DNA of 5,829 nt from Bacillota bacterium (GTDB lineage Bacteria; Bacillota; UBA4882; UBA10575): assembly GCA_003511465.1 (NCBI GenBank), contig DOID01000018.1, forward strand, positions 1,513-7,341, in the 5' to 3' direction. Below the pieces are notes generated by a model. That model was not told the DNA's origin. It worked only from the letters and a program-made list of their open reading frames with translations, and did not search any database. This document shows, piece after piece, positions 1-5,829 of this stretch. Numbering within the stretch: the stretch's first letter is position 1; each line of letters begins with the position of its first letter. The translations under genes and the position numbers were made by a program.

Positions 1-2592
1 ACGAGACGGTAAACCCAAGGACACCCCAAGTTCAATCGCCCGAACGTCCTGAGGGTAACTACGGTATTCAGAACCGATCGTTAGACAATAACGGTTCGTT
101 TCACCCAAGTATACCCTTAAGCCTGATCCAAAGGAAAAATAAAAACCATAATCCAAGTAAGAACTAGGATCAGGTAGATAATAGGCTCCGAAAATACCCC
201 CGCCGAGTGTAGCATACCACCCAATGGACTTGGTCGGGGGTAAGAGTTCTCCTTCCCAGGCTAATTCCCCGCCAACTTCGGCCCACCATGTTTCCGGCGA
301 TGCCCCGAGCCGCCATTTAAGACCGGTAAAGGAATCGAAGGGACGTCCTTTTTCCGAACCGATCTTCACCATCAAATAAGGATCTTCCGTCTGCGAATCC
401 CGATTAGTCACAAACCCGAACATCACTCGCCGCTGTTTTGATAATTCTTCAAACATGCTATTACATCTTCGATACCAGTAGTTCCCGTGGGATAATTTTG
501 CTTCCTCGCCCCGCCGGAGCGCTTGGTCCAGGTAGGTAAGGGCAGTTTGTTTATCTCCCTTTTCCTGGTAAACCCGGCCTAAAGCATAAAAAATCCAGCC
601 ATCGCCCGTCGGATCCTCCTTTATAGCTTGCGCTTGTTGTAAATATTCGAGAGCCTCCGTACTCCTGTGGGGTGATAGTTCAATTAAACAGTATCCTTTC
701 ATCGCCAAGCCGGTGGCAAATTCGGGTACAAGCTCGATGCTCTGTTCCGCTAATGTTAAGTAATAACTGTAATTACCGCCCCGGGAAAGAAAGCCGCCAA
801 AAAGTTGTTCGTAGCTTTCGGTCAAGCGGGTCCGGCAAGCAGGTACCCAGTCGTTGGTTTCAGCTGCAGTTCCAAGACCTTCCCCACGCTGCAGGGCTTT
901 GCCGAAAGCCTCAACCGCCGAACCGTAGCGCTGATTTTCCTGGTAAGCCCAACCCAACAGATAATAACTCCAACCCCCATCGGCCGGTTCTGCCTCTAGA
1001 TGATGGGCTGCCTCTAATGCTTCAATGGCCTGATCCGAATTATTCCCCGTCATGAGATAGGAATAGCCTAACACCACATAGCCATAAGCATAACCCGGAA
1101 CAAAATCAAGGGCAACTTCTAAGAACTCGATCGCGGCCCGGTAATCCCGATCTGCCAGGAGCTGGCGGACCTTTTGATCGTACCCTGTCTGCAAGCGCAC
1201 AAGGCAATCGTTATACCACGCGGGCCGTGTTAATGCTAATACCTGTCTGGAGCTGATCACTGCTTGCTCCAGAGCTTCCTGGGCTTTTTCTGTTTCCCCA
1301 CTCTCCTGATAAGCCCACCCCAGAAGGTAATAGTTCCACCCGTCTCCCGTCTTTTTCCCATCCAGTTGGACGGCTGTCAAGAGGGATTTTATGGCCGCCG
1401 GAGCCTGCTTGGAGTCTAGCATCAGCAGGGAGTAACCCTGCGCCGTATAGGCAAAGGCGGGGTTAAATGCCGCAATCAGCTGTTGGCTTAGGGAAAGGGC
1501 CTGGTAGTAGTCGTCCCGCTCCCAACAGGCTTTTATCTCTTCCTGATACAACTCCAGGCACATGGTAACGGCCTGATCGTACCAAGGCTCAACCACTCGC
1601 CCCGGACCAACCCCCCGGTAGCGCAGGACCGCTTGTTCCAGCGCAAGTCGGGCTTCAGTTCGACGCCCAAGGCTCCCATACAACCGGCCCAACAGGTAGT
1701 AGGCAAAACCGTCCCCAAAAGGATAACTACTCAAGCCTACTGCTCTTTCCAACGCGATCAAAGCTTGTTCTCTATTGGGCGGCTGAAGCTGTAAATAAGA
1801 ATAACCCAGGGCGGCCTGGGCAAAAGCAAAATCCGGATTCGCGGCCAAAGCCTCTCGGCAAAGGGAAAGCGCTTGGTAATAATCTCTCTTGATCAACGCC
1901 TGTTCGATCCGGTCCCGATCTGTTTGTTCCCTTTGAATGCTTAGGGATTCTCCTTGCCTTGCTCCCGGGTCCACACCGGCGTTAGTCTCCCCGGGAACAA
2001 CGGGAGGGACTAGGCTTGGTTCCGGGATAAAACCGCTCATGGGCGTAACCAACGTATTAAGCAGTTGTGTAACCCCATCATCCTTGGGTAGCTCCGCCGA
2101 AGCAGCCGCCACGATCATCCCAGTCGTGGTCGCGATCACCCGGGCATTAACTCTAACCGTCGAACTTAACTCCGAAAGGGTTCCGGAGACAATTGCCGAA
2201 ACCCCCAAAATATTGCCTATTTCCTGTGCCGAGGAGGAATCAACAAAACCGGTAGCGCCTAATTTTAATTCATCTAATACTTTATTTAATAATTGCCGTT
2301 CAATAACCTCAAAGCGCTTGGTCAAAAATAAACGTGTGGTCAGTTCCTCCGCCACAAACCGCCCCAGGCTTGTTACGTTCCCTTGCAAGTCCGGAAAATC
2401 CAGGACCGCAATTCTGATTTTTTCCGTTGTCTGGTCCGGTCCGGCGTTTTCATCCATAACCGTCACAATCCGCGCCGCTAACGTATCCAGACCGACGTTC
2501 AGATCGGTCTGGGCCAAGCCCGGAACGCTGCTGAGCATTAAACAAATGATCGTCAATAAACAGATGGGGAAACGACGGCGTACACTTTTCAT
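1..2592 (-). CDS. Partial exported FlgO-domain protein with four TPR super-modules and a beta-rich C-terminus
   Basis: The reading frame stays open for 864 codons from the ATG at 2592 to the window edge, so the C-terminus is missing. The start follows GAGG by nine bases and gives a signal peptide (three arginines, hydrophobic core 10-20, likely cleavage after VPGLA, residue 27). Residues about 57-168 look like the FlgO/CsgG-type fold: a strand reading IAVLDF, then FVAEELTTRLF, RFEVIERQ, LGVSAIVSGTLSE and RVNARVI. A proline-rich linker (187-212) follows. Residues 229-717 are four tandem TPR super-modules of about 123 residues. Residues 722-864 are rich in glycine, tyrosine and tryptophan and resemble beta-barrel strands. 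It is the last visible gene of the cluster, 27 bases after its neighbour. The probable role, by inference, is an outer-membrane or periplasmic scaffold acting with the FlgT- and FlgP-like proteins. The FlgO-like and TPR assignments are fairly secure; the barrel is tentative. Confidence 0.9.
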   Translation of the reverse strand, partial: MKSVRRRFPICLLTIICLMLSSVPGLAQTDLNVGLDTLAARIVTVMDENAGPDQTTEKIRIAVLDFPDLQGNVTSLGRFVAEELTTRLFLTKRFEVIERQLLNKVLDELKLGATGFVDSSSAQEIGNILGVSAIVSGTLSELSSTVRVNARVIATTTGMIVAAASAELPKDDGVTQLLNTLVTPMSGFIPEPSLVPPVVPGETNAGVDPGARQGESLSIQREQTDRDRIEQALIKRDYYQALSLCREALAANPDFAFAQAALGYSYLQLQPPNREQALIALERAVGLSSYPFGDGFAYYLLGRLYGSLGRRTEARLALEQAVLRYRGVGPGRVVEPWYDQAVTMCLELYQEEIKACWERDDYYQALSLSQQLIAAFNPAFAYTAQGYSLLMLDSKQAPAAIKSLLTAVQLDGKKTGDGWNYYLLGWAYQESGETEKAQEALEQAVISSRQVLALTRPAWYNDCLVRLQTGYDQKVRQLLADRDYRAAIEFLEVALDFVPGYAYGYVVLGYSYLMTGNNSDQAIEALEAAHHLEAEPADGGWSYYLLGWAYQENQRYGSAVEAFGKALQRGEGLGTAAETNDWVPACRTRLTESYEQLFGGFLSRGGNYSYYLTLAEQSIELVPEFATGLAMKGYCLIELSPHRSTEALEYLQQAQAIKEDPTGDGWIFYALGRVYQEKGDKQTALTYLDQALRRGEEAKLSHGNYWYRRCNSMFEELSKQRRVMFGFVTNRDSQTEDPYLMVKIGSEKGRPFDSFTGLKWRLGASPETWWAEVGGELAWEGELLPPTKSIGWYATLGGGIFGAYYLPDPSSYLDYGFYFSFGSGLRVYLGETNRYCLTIGSEYRSYPQDVRAIELGVSLGLPSR
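442..1908 (-). repeat. Four tandem ~123-residue TPR super-modules within the FlgO-domain gene
   Basis: Residues 229-717 of the encoded protein consist of four copies of one long unit: about 229-351 (1908-1540), 352-473 (1539-1174), 474-597 (1173-802) and 598-717 (801-442). Each unit opens with a helix pair around DYYQALSL or its variants (Y239, Y363, Y484, Y608). It continues with a second pair beginning GYSYL, GYSLL, GYSYL or GYCLI, and carries a signature of the form DGW-YYLLGWAYQE (aromatic at 296, 419, 541, 666). It ends with a helix holding a conserved W/Y. Signature spacing is 123, 122 and 125 residues, so the repeat unit is a triplet of TPR-like hairpins rather than a single 34-residue TPR. 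The copies have diverged at DNA level, which suggests old internal duplication. Confidence 0.85.
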
Positions 2593-2619
2593 CTAAGGCA
2601 TCCTCTACTTTGTATTGAT

Positions 2620-3684
2620 TTACTTATTGAGTCGTTTGGCCAGCTCATTTGCGAGATCAGGGATCCGGTGCCACCAATTGGTCTCATCGGTTCCTTTGGG
2701 AAAAGTATAGGTGAACGGCTTAACTTCTTTTCTAATCTGGCCGGAAGGTACCGCCAGACTTTTGGTTGCCACTTCAATGCGGAGTCGGTTTTTCGCTTCC
2801 ACAGGGTTAAGCGTTCCAATAATTACTTCCTCAACCCCAAGCAAACGACCAAGATCCAGTGCTAGTCCTTCATTCAGCGTTCCACTCAGCGCCGCAGCTT
2901 GCTCCGTAATCACCGCCCGCACCTGGTTGTAATCCAACATTACATAGCGTCCGTCAGCCGCGGCAACCATCTTAGTTTGCAATTCCCGGGCGAGTAGATC
3001 TTCCATTCCCGATAAGTTAGTATTATTCAGGAAAAACAAGATGGCTTTCAGCGGCAGATCATGATTTGCTTCCGCTTTAGCGCGTTGGTAATAGCTGGCA
3101 ATCTCCGCATTTTGCGGCGTTAAGAGATACGCCTGTTCAAACTCGCGTAAAGCATCGACCCAGCGGTTGACCGACGCATAGCTTAAACCCCGTCGGTAAT
3201 AGACCAGGGCTAATTCCTGAGAAAGCGTATCCAGCTTTTGCCGGGCTTCACTCGAAGCCGGGAGATACCGCAAGGCTTGCCGGTAATAGCCTTGGGCAAC
3301 CTCCAGTTTCTCCTCCTGCCGGGCTTCATCCCCTAAGCGGATAAGCATTGCTCCCGCCTGTACTTTGGCATTCTCTAGTTTCGCGGTCACATCCTTGTCT
3401 TTCGGCTTAACTTCATAAGCCTCGGTATAAGCCTGAACCGCTCGCTCCCAATCACCGGCGGCGGCAAAAGCATCACCTTGCCGGGACAACTTTTCCGCTT
3501 TCCCATTAACAATCGACGAGCGGATGAGACAAACAACGCCGATTACAACTGCGGAAGCCACACCGATCTTCAGCATTTTTTCTCCGGAAGACTGCTCAGT
3601 GCTTCCAGCCATTGCCGGTAAGGTAGTATTAAATACAAACAGAAATACCAGGGCCAGACAGGTAATTTTTATTAGATTTCTCAT
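2620..3684 (-). CDS. TPR protein with C-terminal CsgG/FlgO-like domain
   Basis: The 354-residue product starts with a hydrophobic export signal (residues 7-20, possible cleavage after AMA at 26). A second hydrophobic stretch, about 39-54, is flanked by basic residues on its C-terminal side. Three TPR-like hairpins follow at about 63-96, 112-146 and 158-192, each with the usual aromatic and alanine pattern and a closing proline (VKPKD, LPASS, LTPQN). Residues about 211-310 resemble a CsgG/FlgO-type domain: PLKAILFF, LARELQTKMV, LGRLLGVEEVIIGTL and LRIEVATKSL. This is the same fold as in the next gene but at the opposite end of the chain. The ATG is the only plausible start, yet its Shine-Dalgarno site lies 29 bases upstream with a hairpin in between. 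It ends 27 bases before the next gene. The inferred role is an envelope-attached scaffold for the same assembly; no enzymatic motif was seen. Confidence 0.9.
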   Translation of the reverse strand: MRNLIKITCLALVFLFVFNTTLPAMAGSTEQSSGEKMLKIGVASAVVIGVVCLIRSSIVNGKAEKLSRQGDAFAAAGDWERAVQAYTEAYEVKPKDKDVTAKLENAKVQAGAMLIRLGDEARQEEKLEVAQGYYRQALRYLPASSEARQKLDTLSQELALVYYRRGLSYASVNRWVDALREFEQAYLLTPQNAEIASYYQRAKAEANHDLPLKAILFFLNNTNLSGMEDLLARELQTKMVAAADGRYVMLDYNQVRAVITEQAAALSGTLNEGLALDLGRLLGVEEVIIGTLNPVEAKNRLRIEVATKSLAVPSGQIRKEVKPFTYTFPKGTDETNWWHRIPDLANELAKRLNK

Positions 3685-3720
3685 TTTCCGTTGGTTTCGC
3701 TTAAACCAACTTCCCTCCTT
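3685..3720 (-). promoter_or_regulatory. Ribosome binding site with a hairpin folded into the spacer
   Basis: A perfect AAGGAGG (3720-3714) precedes the ATG at 3684, but with 29 bases between them, far too many for normal initiation. Of these, 21 (3710-3690) form a perfect 8-bp stem, GTTGGTTT pairing with AAACCAAC around the loop AAGCG. Folding the stem leaves about eight bases, an optimal spacing. Folded spacers that bring a distant Shine-Dalgarno site next to the start codon are known, for example in T4 gene 38. A rival reading is that the in-frame AAG at 3702-3700 replaces a lost ATG, because the codons from there to 3684 are open. The structure is seen directly; its function is inferred. 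Confidence 0.65.
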
Positions 3721-3731
3721 CCGCTTGCCGT

Positions 3732-4598
3732 TTAGTCGATCACAAAAACCACCGCTCCACTTTGAAGCACTTCCGGAGACAGAGCTCGAAAGGCTTTTGC
3801 GGCCTCAACCCCCAGAATCAAATCGGTTTGGTCCCCAGCCCTGGTTGGTACCGCGCCGTCGGCGGCCAGTAGCAAGGGATTAGCACCCAGGCGGGGAAGT
3901 TTACGCGCTAAATCCAAAGAGCGGGCATAAGCCACAATCGTTGTAAATCCCGGTCTTGCCATATCGACCAAAGTCGAAGCATAGAGGAGATACCCTTCGT
4001 GGTCAAAAACCTGGGGATAAAGTGCCGGCTTAATTTTTAGCGTACGTGCATCAATCAGCACTCCGGTATAAACTGTTCTTTCTGTTGTTACTTCAGACTC
4101 TGGATACCCGAAGGGTACCCGTTGCCTAGCAGCAGATCCCCCCGTCACCTCCGGACGATTCAGTAAGGTAGTAAGCCCGGTTTGTCCACCCAGGGGTAAT
4201 TCAATGGTCAGTTCAATAATCCCATCCCAGTGTTGATCGACCCGGATGATCCGTGCTCCGCGAACAAAACCTTCGACGATAATTTTGATCTCATCACTAC
4301 GGGTAACATAGTTTTCGACATATGTTTGACTGGTAACCCGAACTCCGTTCAATACTTCCGCGGCATTCCGATAAGCATCGGCTTTTGCTGCGCCGCGGGC
4401 CATTAACTTGGCCTGTGGTCCTGATACCCCCTGGGGCGGAGCGCCGTAGCCAACCACGTGGATTAAACCATTTGCCCAGTCAATTTTCCCGTTTCCGAGG
4501 TCTTCAACCAGAGAATAGTCCTGCCCCAACCCTGTTCGAGTCATCAAAATGCCAACCGCAAACAGAAAGAATAATAAACGGATCATCAGTTTACGCAT
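3732..4598 (-). CDS. Exported LPP20/FlgP-like protein without lipobox
   Basis: This 288-residue protein begins with a basic n-region and hydrophobic core (residues 1-24), so it is probably exported. The ATG is preceded by GGGAGG at eight bases. Residues about 64-136 match the LPP20-type pattern: AARGAAKADAYRNAAE-like helix (seen as ARGAAKADAYRNAAEVLNGV), then VENYVTRSDEI, VEGFVRGARI, and a closing strand ELTIELPL. FlgP of Vibrio, an outer-membrane flagellar ring protein, belongs to this family. The C-terminal part (about 176-288) has YTGVLIDARTLKIKPALYP and a final segment, LGVEAAKAFRAL to VVFVID, which I recognise only as a recurrent companion of such domains. I see no cysteine in the protein, so unlike LPP20 and FlgP it cannot be a lipoprotein. 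It lies 28 bases after the FlgT-like gene and 47 before the TPR gene, consistent with one transcript. Function is inferred from family and context. Confidence 0.88.
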   Translation of the reverse strand: MRKLMIRLLFFLFAVGILMTRTGLGQDYSLVEDLGNGKIDWANGLIHVVGYGAPPQGVSGPQAKLMARGAAKADAYRNAAEVLNGVRVTSQTYVENYVTRSDEIKIIVEGFVRGARIIRVDQHWDGIIELTIELPLGGQTGLTTLLNRPEVTGGSAARQRVPFGYPESEVTTERTVYTGVLIDARTLKIKPALYPQVFDHEGYLLYASTLVDMARPGFTTIVAYARSLDLARKLPRLGANPLLLAADGAVPTRAGDQTDLILGVEAAKAFRALSPEVLQSGAVVFVID

Positions 4599-4626
4599 TT
4601 AAACCACCTCCCGTTTCGAATTATAC

Positions 4627-5667
4627 CTATTTAATAAAGGTCACCGTCAGTTCAATCTTGTGTTGAGAAACTCTGTTGATGACCAAAGTAAACTCGTTCC
4701 AACCGACAATTTCATCGGCTAATTGTGGTGCAGAAAGGCTAGTTTCCGCCGTGATCGTGGCTTTTCCCCCGCTGTACTCCCGTAATTGGACCGCCTCCAC
4801 CATGGGAGTTTCCTGTAGACGTCGACGCAAAGCAATCAGCTGTTGGTAAGAGGCGTTTGTGATCTCCACCGTAAGCTCTTGCGGTTCTGTTAAATTCCTT
4901 GCTAAATCCGTTAATAAGATCGGAAGGAGCTTTTCTCCGGCTTGTCGCAGCGCTTTTTCGGCAGCCGCTGTCTCTGTTAGGTCAACACCGGTTTGTTGGA
5001 GATGATGAACGGTTAAAACCTCCTTCGTGTCGGTTTTAACCACATTTATTTCGGCGTTAACCCGGCAAGAGATTAACCCCTGGTAACTACCCAGCTTTTC
5101 GCTGGAGACTTCTCCTAAAACCAGGACATCCGTCTCTGCTCCAGACTGTGAACTCACCACATTGTAACCGGCTCGCTTTAAACCATCGTTCAGAATGCTT
5201 TCCATTCCTCCAGTCGCGAGCCGGGAGCTAGACGCCAAAATCCGGACTGAAACCCGCGGATCCCCCGCCAACTTCAGGTTTAAGCGAAGTTCCTCGAGGT
5301 CATCAAGCATCGCGCCTTGCTTCACTTGGACTGTGAGCAAAACTTTATAGATGTTTTGTTCTACCCACATGTTATTAATATCGTAACCGGAAACATAACC
5401 GGCTGAACGGAGTCGGATTGAATCTTTTATTAACTGGTAATTTTCGACCCTGGTTTCGCTATACACCAGACTACCGACGGCTTGTTCCACCGCTTGATGC
5501 AAACCATCGCTAATTGCCATCTCACGCGCCTGCGCCATATTACCATCGACAATGAAAGCCTCCCCTAAAACCTGAAGCTCGATGGTCTCCCCCTCATTTG
5601 GTACCATTCCGGCCACCGGATCACCCAAGAGGATGAGTAAAAGACAAATCCCGAAAAATCTCTTCAT
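4627..5667 (-). CDS. Exported FlgT-like protein (N-terminal FlgT domain), first gene of the cluster
   Basis: The 346-residue product has a signal peptide (MKRFF, hydrophobic core 7-14, cleavage near VAG at 18-20). The start is fixed by GGGAGG seven bases upstream. Residues about 29-118 fit the FlgT N-terminal domain: GEAFIVDGNMAQAREMAI, a helix with HQAVEQAVGSLV, then VENYQLIKDSI, SAGYVSGYDI, and a strand YKVLLTVQV. Residues 138-255 form a second alpha/beta region, with RVSVRILASS, GLKRAGYNVV, VLVLGEV and a helix AEKALRQAGEKLLPILL, comparable in position to the FlgT middle domain. Residues 264-346 are a third region of about 80 residues (LTVEIT, YQQLIALRRRLQE, KIELTVTF) that I cannot place. 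Vibrio FlgT is a periplasmic ring protein around the flagellar basal body, and a similar ring or docking role is plausible here. The full-length match to FlgT is uncertain; the N-terminal domain is the firm part. Confidence 0.88.
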   Translation of the reverse strand: MKRFFGICLLLILLGDPVAGMVPNEGETIELQVLGEAFIVDGNMAQAREMAISDGLHQAVEQAVGSLVYSETRVENYQLIKDSIRLRSAGYVSGYDINNMWVEQNIYKVLLTVQVKQGAMLDDLEELRLNLKLAGDPRVSVRILASSSRLATGGMESILNDGLKRAGYNVVSSQSGAETDVLVLGEVSSEKLGSYQGLISCRVNAEINVVKTDTKEVLTVHHLQQTGVDLTETAAAEKALRQAGEKLLPILLTDLARNLTEPQELTVEITNASYQQLIALRRRLQETPMVEAVQLREYSGGKATITAETSLSAPQLADEIVGWNEFTLVINRVSQHKIELTVTFIK

Positions 5668-5744
5668 GTTGGAACCTCCCTGGCGGAAGATGTTTGTGGG
5701 GCTTTTTGCGTTGTCATTTGATTCAACTATTCCAGTACAATATA

Positions 5745-5774
5745 TTGATAGCCCACTAGGAATTGTCTGGACAA
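5745..5774 (-). promoter_or_regulatory. Weak sigma-A-type promoter candidate
   Basis: On the minus strand TTGTCC (5774-5769) is followed after 18 bases by TATCAA (5750-5745), each four of six to consensus. It would overlap the palindrome at 5759-5778, so a bound protein would block it. A better -10 box, TACAAT (5809-5804), lies further upstream, but its -35 region falls mostly outside the window. If that one is used, the palindromes would lie in the transcript leader. I cannot choose between them from sequence alone. Confidence 0.25.
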
Positions 5775-5778
5775 TTCC
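5759..5778. promoter_or_regulatory. Perfect 9-bp palindrome, candidate operator
   Basis: GGAATTGTC and GACAATTCC form a perfect inverted repeat separated by only two bases (TG). Such a short centre suits binding by a dimeric regulator better than an RNA hairpin, which would need a larger loop. A second small palindrome (CTTGA-AC-TCAAG, 5779-5790) abuts it directly. The position, about 90 bases upstream of the first gene, fits control of the operon, but I do not recognise the motif as a known operator. Confidence 0.4.
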
Positions 5779-5829
5779 CTTGAACTCAAGTGAAACACTA
5801 TATATTGTACCGGAATCTTCTTTAATGGA

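Larger units (their letters stand above)
5729..5816. repeat. Nested inverted repeats upstream of the operon
   Basis: Two arms of 18 bases, 5729-5746 and 5799-5816, are inverted copies that match at 16 of 18 positions (ATTCC-A/G-GTACAATATAT). Between them lie two abutting smaller palindromes: a perfect 9-bp repeat at 5759-5778 and a 5-bp repeat at 5779-5790. Both outer arms carry TACAAT facing inward. The element sits 61 bases upstream of the first gene. No clear target-site duplication flanks it, so a mobile origin is not supported. It may be an operator cluster, a structured leader, or a small palindromic repeat. Confidence 0.7.

Noticed and set aside
672..1055. Plus-strand open frame of 127 codons
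   Set aside because: Antisense to the third and fourth TPR super-modules, rich in serine, proline and arginine, without a start signal or domain.
1937..2596. Plus-strand open frame of 219 codons
   Set aside because: It lies wholly antisense to the signal peptide and FlgO-like domain of the leftward gene, has no good ribosome binding site, and its product (serine- and threonine-rich, no recognisable fold) looks like a reading of the opposite strand.
2589..2819. Minus-strand frame of 76 codons overlapping the end of the TPR gene
   Set aside because: Out of frame within the CsgG/FlgO-like coding region, with basic, featureless composition and no ribosome binding site.
3690..3710. Rho-independent terminator between the second and third genes
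   Set aside because: The perfect stem is AT-rich and followed by GGAAA and the ATG rather than a run of T, and a Shine-Dalgarno site precedes it. A role in initiation fits better.
5711..5741. Plus-strand promoter TTGTCA with TACAAT
   Set aside because: The spacer is 19 bases and no rightward gene begins before the window edge, so there is nothing in view for it to serve.
5729..5816. Transposon or MITE ends
   Set aside because: Inverted arms are present, but the flanking bases (AACT on the left, CTTC on the right) show no target duplication and there is no transposase remnant.

Overview
The window holds one leftward (minus-strand) gene cluster: four consecutive genes for exported proteins, with about 160 bases of upstream DNA at the right-hand edge. 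Base composition looks roughly balanced. The genes have strong, Bacillus-type Shine-Dalgarno sites (GGGAGG, AAGGAGG), short gaps of 27-47 bases, and no terminator-like structure between them. The last gene has a beta-rich C-terminal part that looks like outer-membrane barrel sequence. Together this best fits a Bacillota-like bacterium that may have two membranes. That placement is an inference, and I cannot name a genus.

In order of transcription, from right to left: (1) 5817-5668, leader DNA with a nested inverted-repeat structure; (2) 5667-4627, a 346-residue exported protein with an N-terminal FlgT-like domain; (3) 4598-3732, a 288-residue exported LPP20/FlgP-like protein without a lipobox; (4) 3684-2620, a 354-residue protein with an N-terminal signal or anchor, a second hydrophobic segment, three TPR units and a C-terminal CsgG/FlgO-like domain; (5) 2592 to beyond position 1, a protein of at least 864 residues with a FlgO-like domain, four tandem TPR super-modules of about 123 residues, and a beta-rich C-terminal region cut by the window edge.

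The domain set (FlgT-N, LPP20, FlgO/CsgG) is the one found in the Vibrio outer-membrane flagellar ring genes flgT, flgP and flgO. Here it is joined to large TPR scaffolds. The likely joint role is an envelope-spanning ring or assembly platform (flagellar, or a CsgG-like secretion or adhesin system). The window contains no flagellar, curli or secretion gene that would settle which, so no gene symbols are given. Two non-coding signals stand out. One is a perfect 8-bp hairpin between the Shine-Dalgarno site and the ATG of the third gene. The other is the set of nested palindromes upstream of the first gene. No RNA gene, CRISPR array or insertion sequence was seen.
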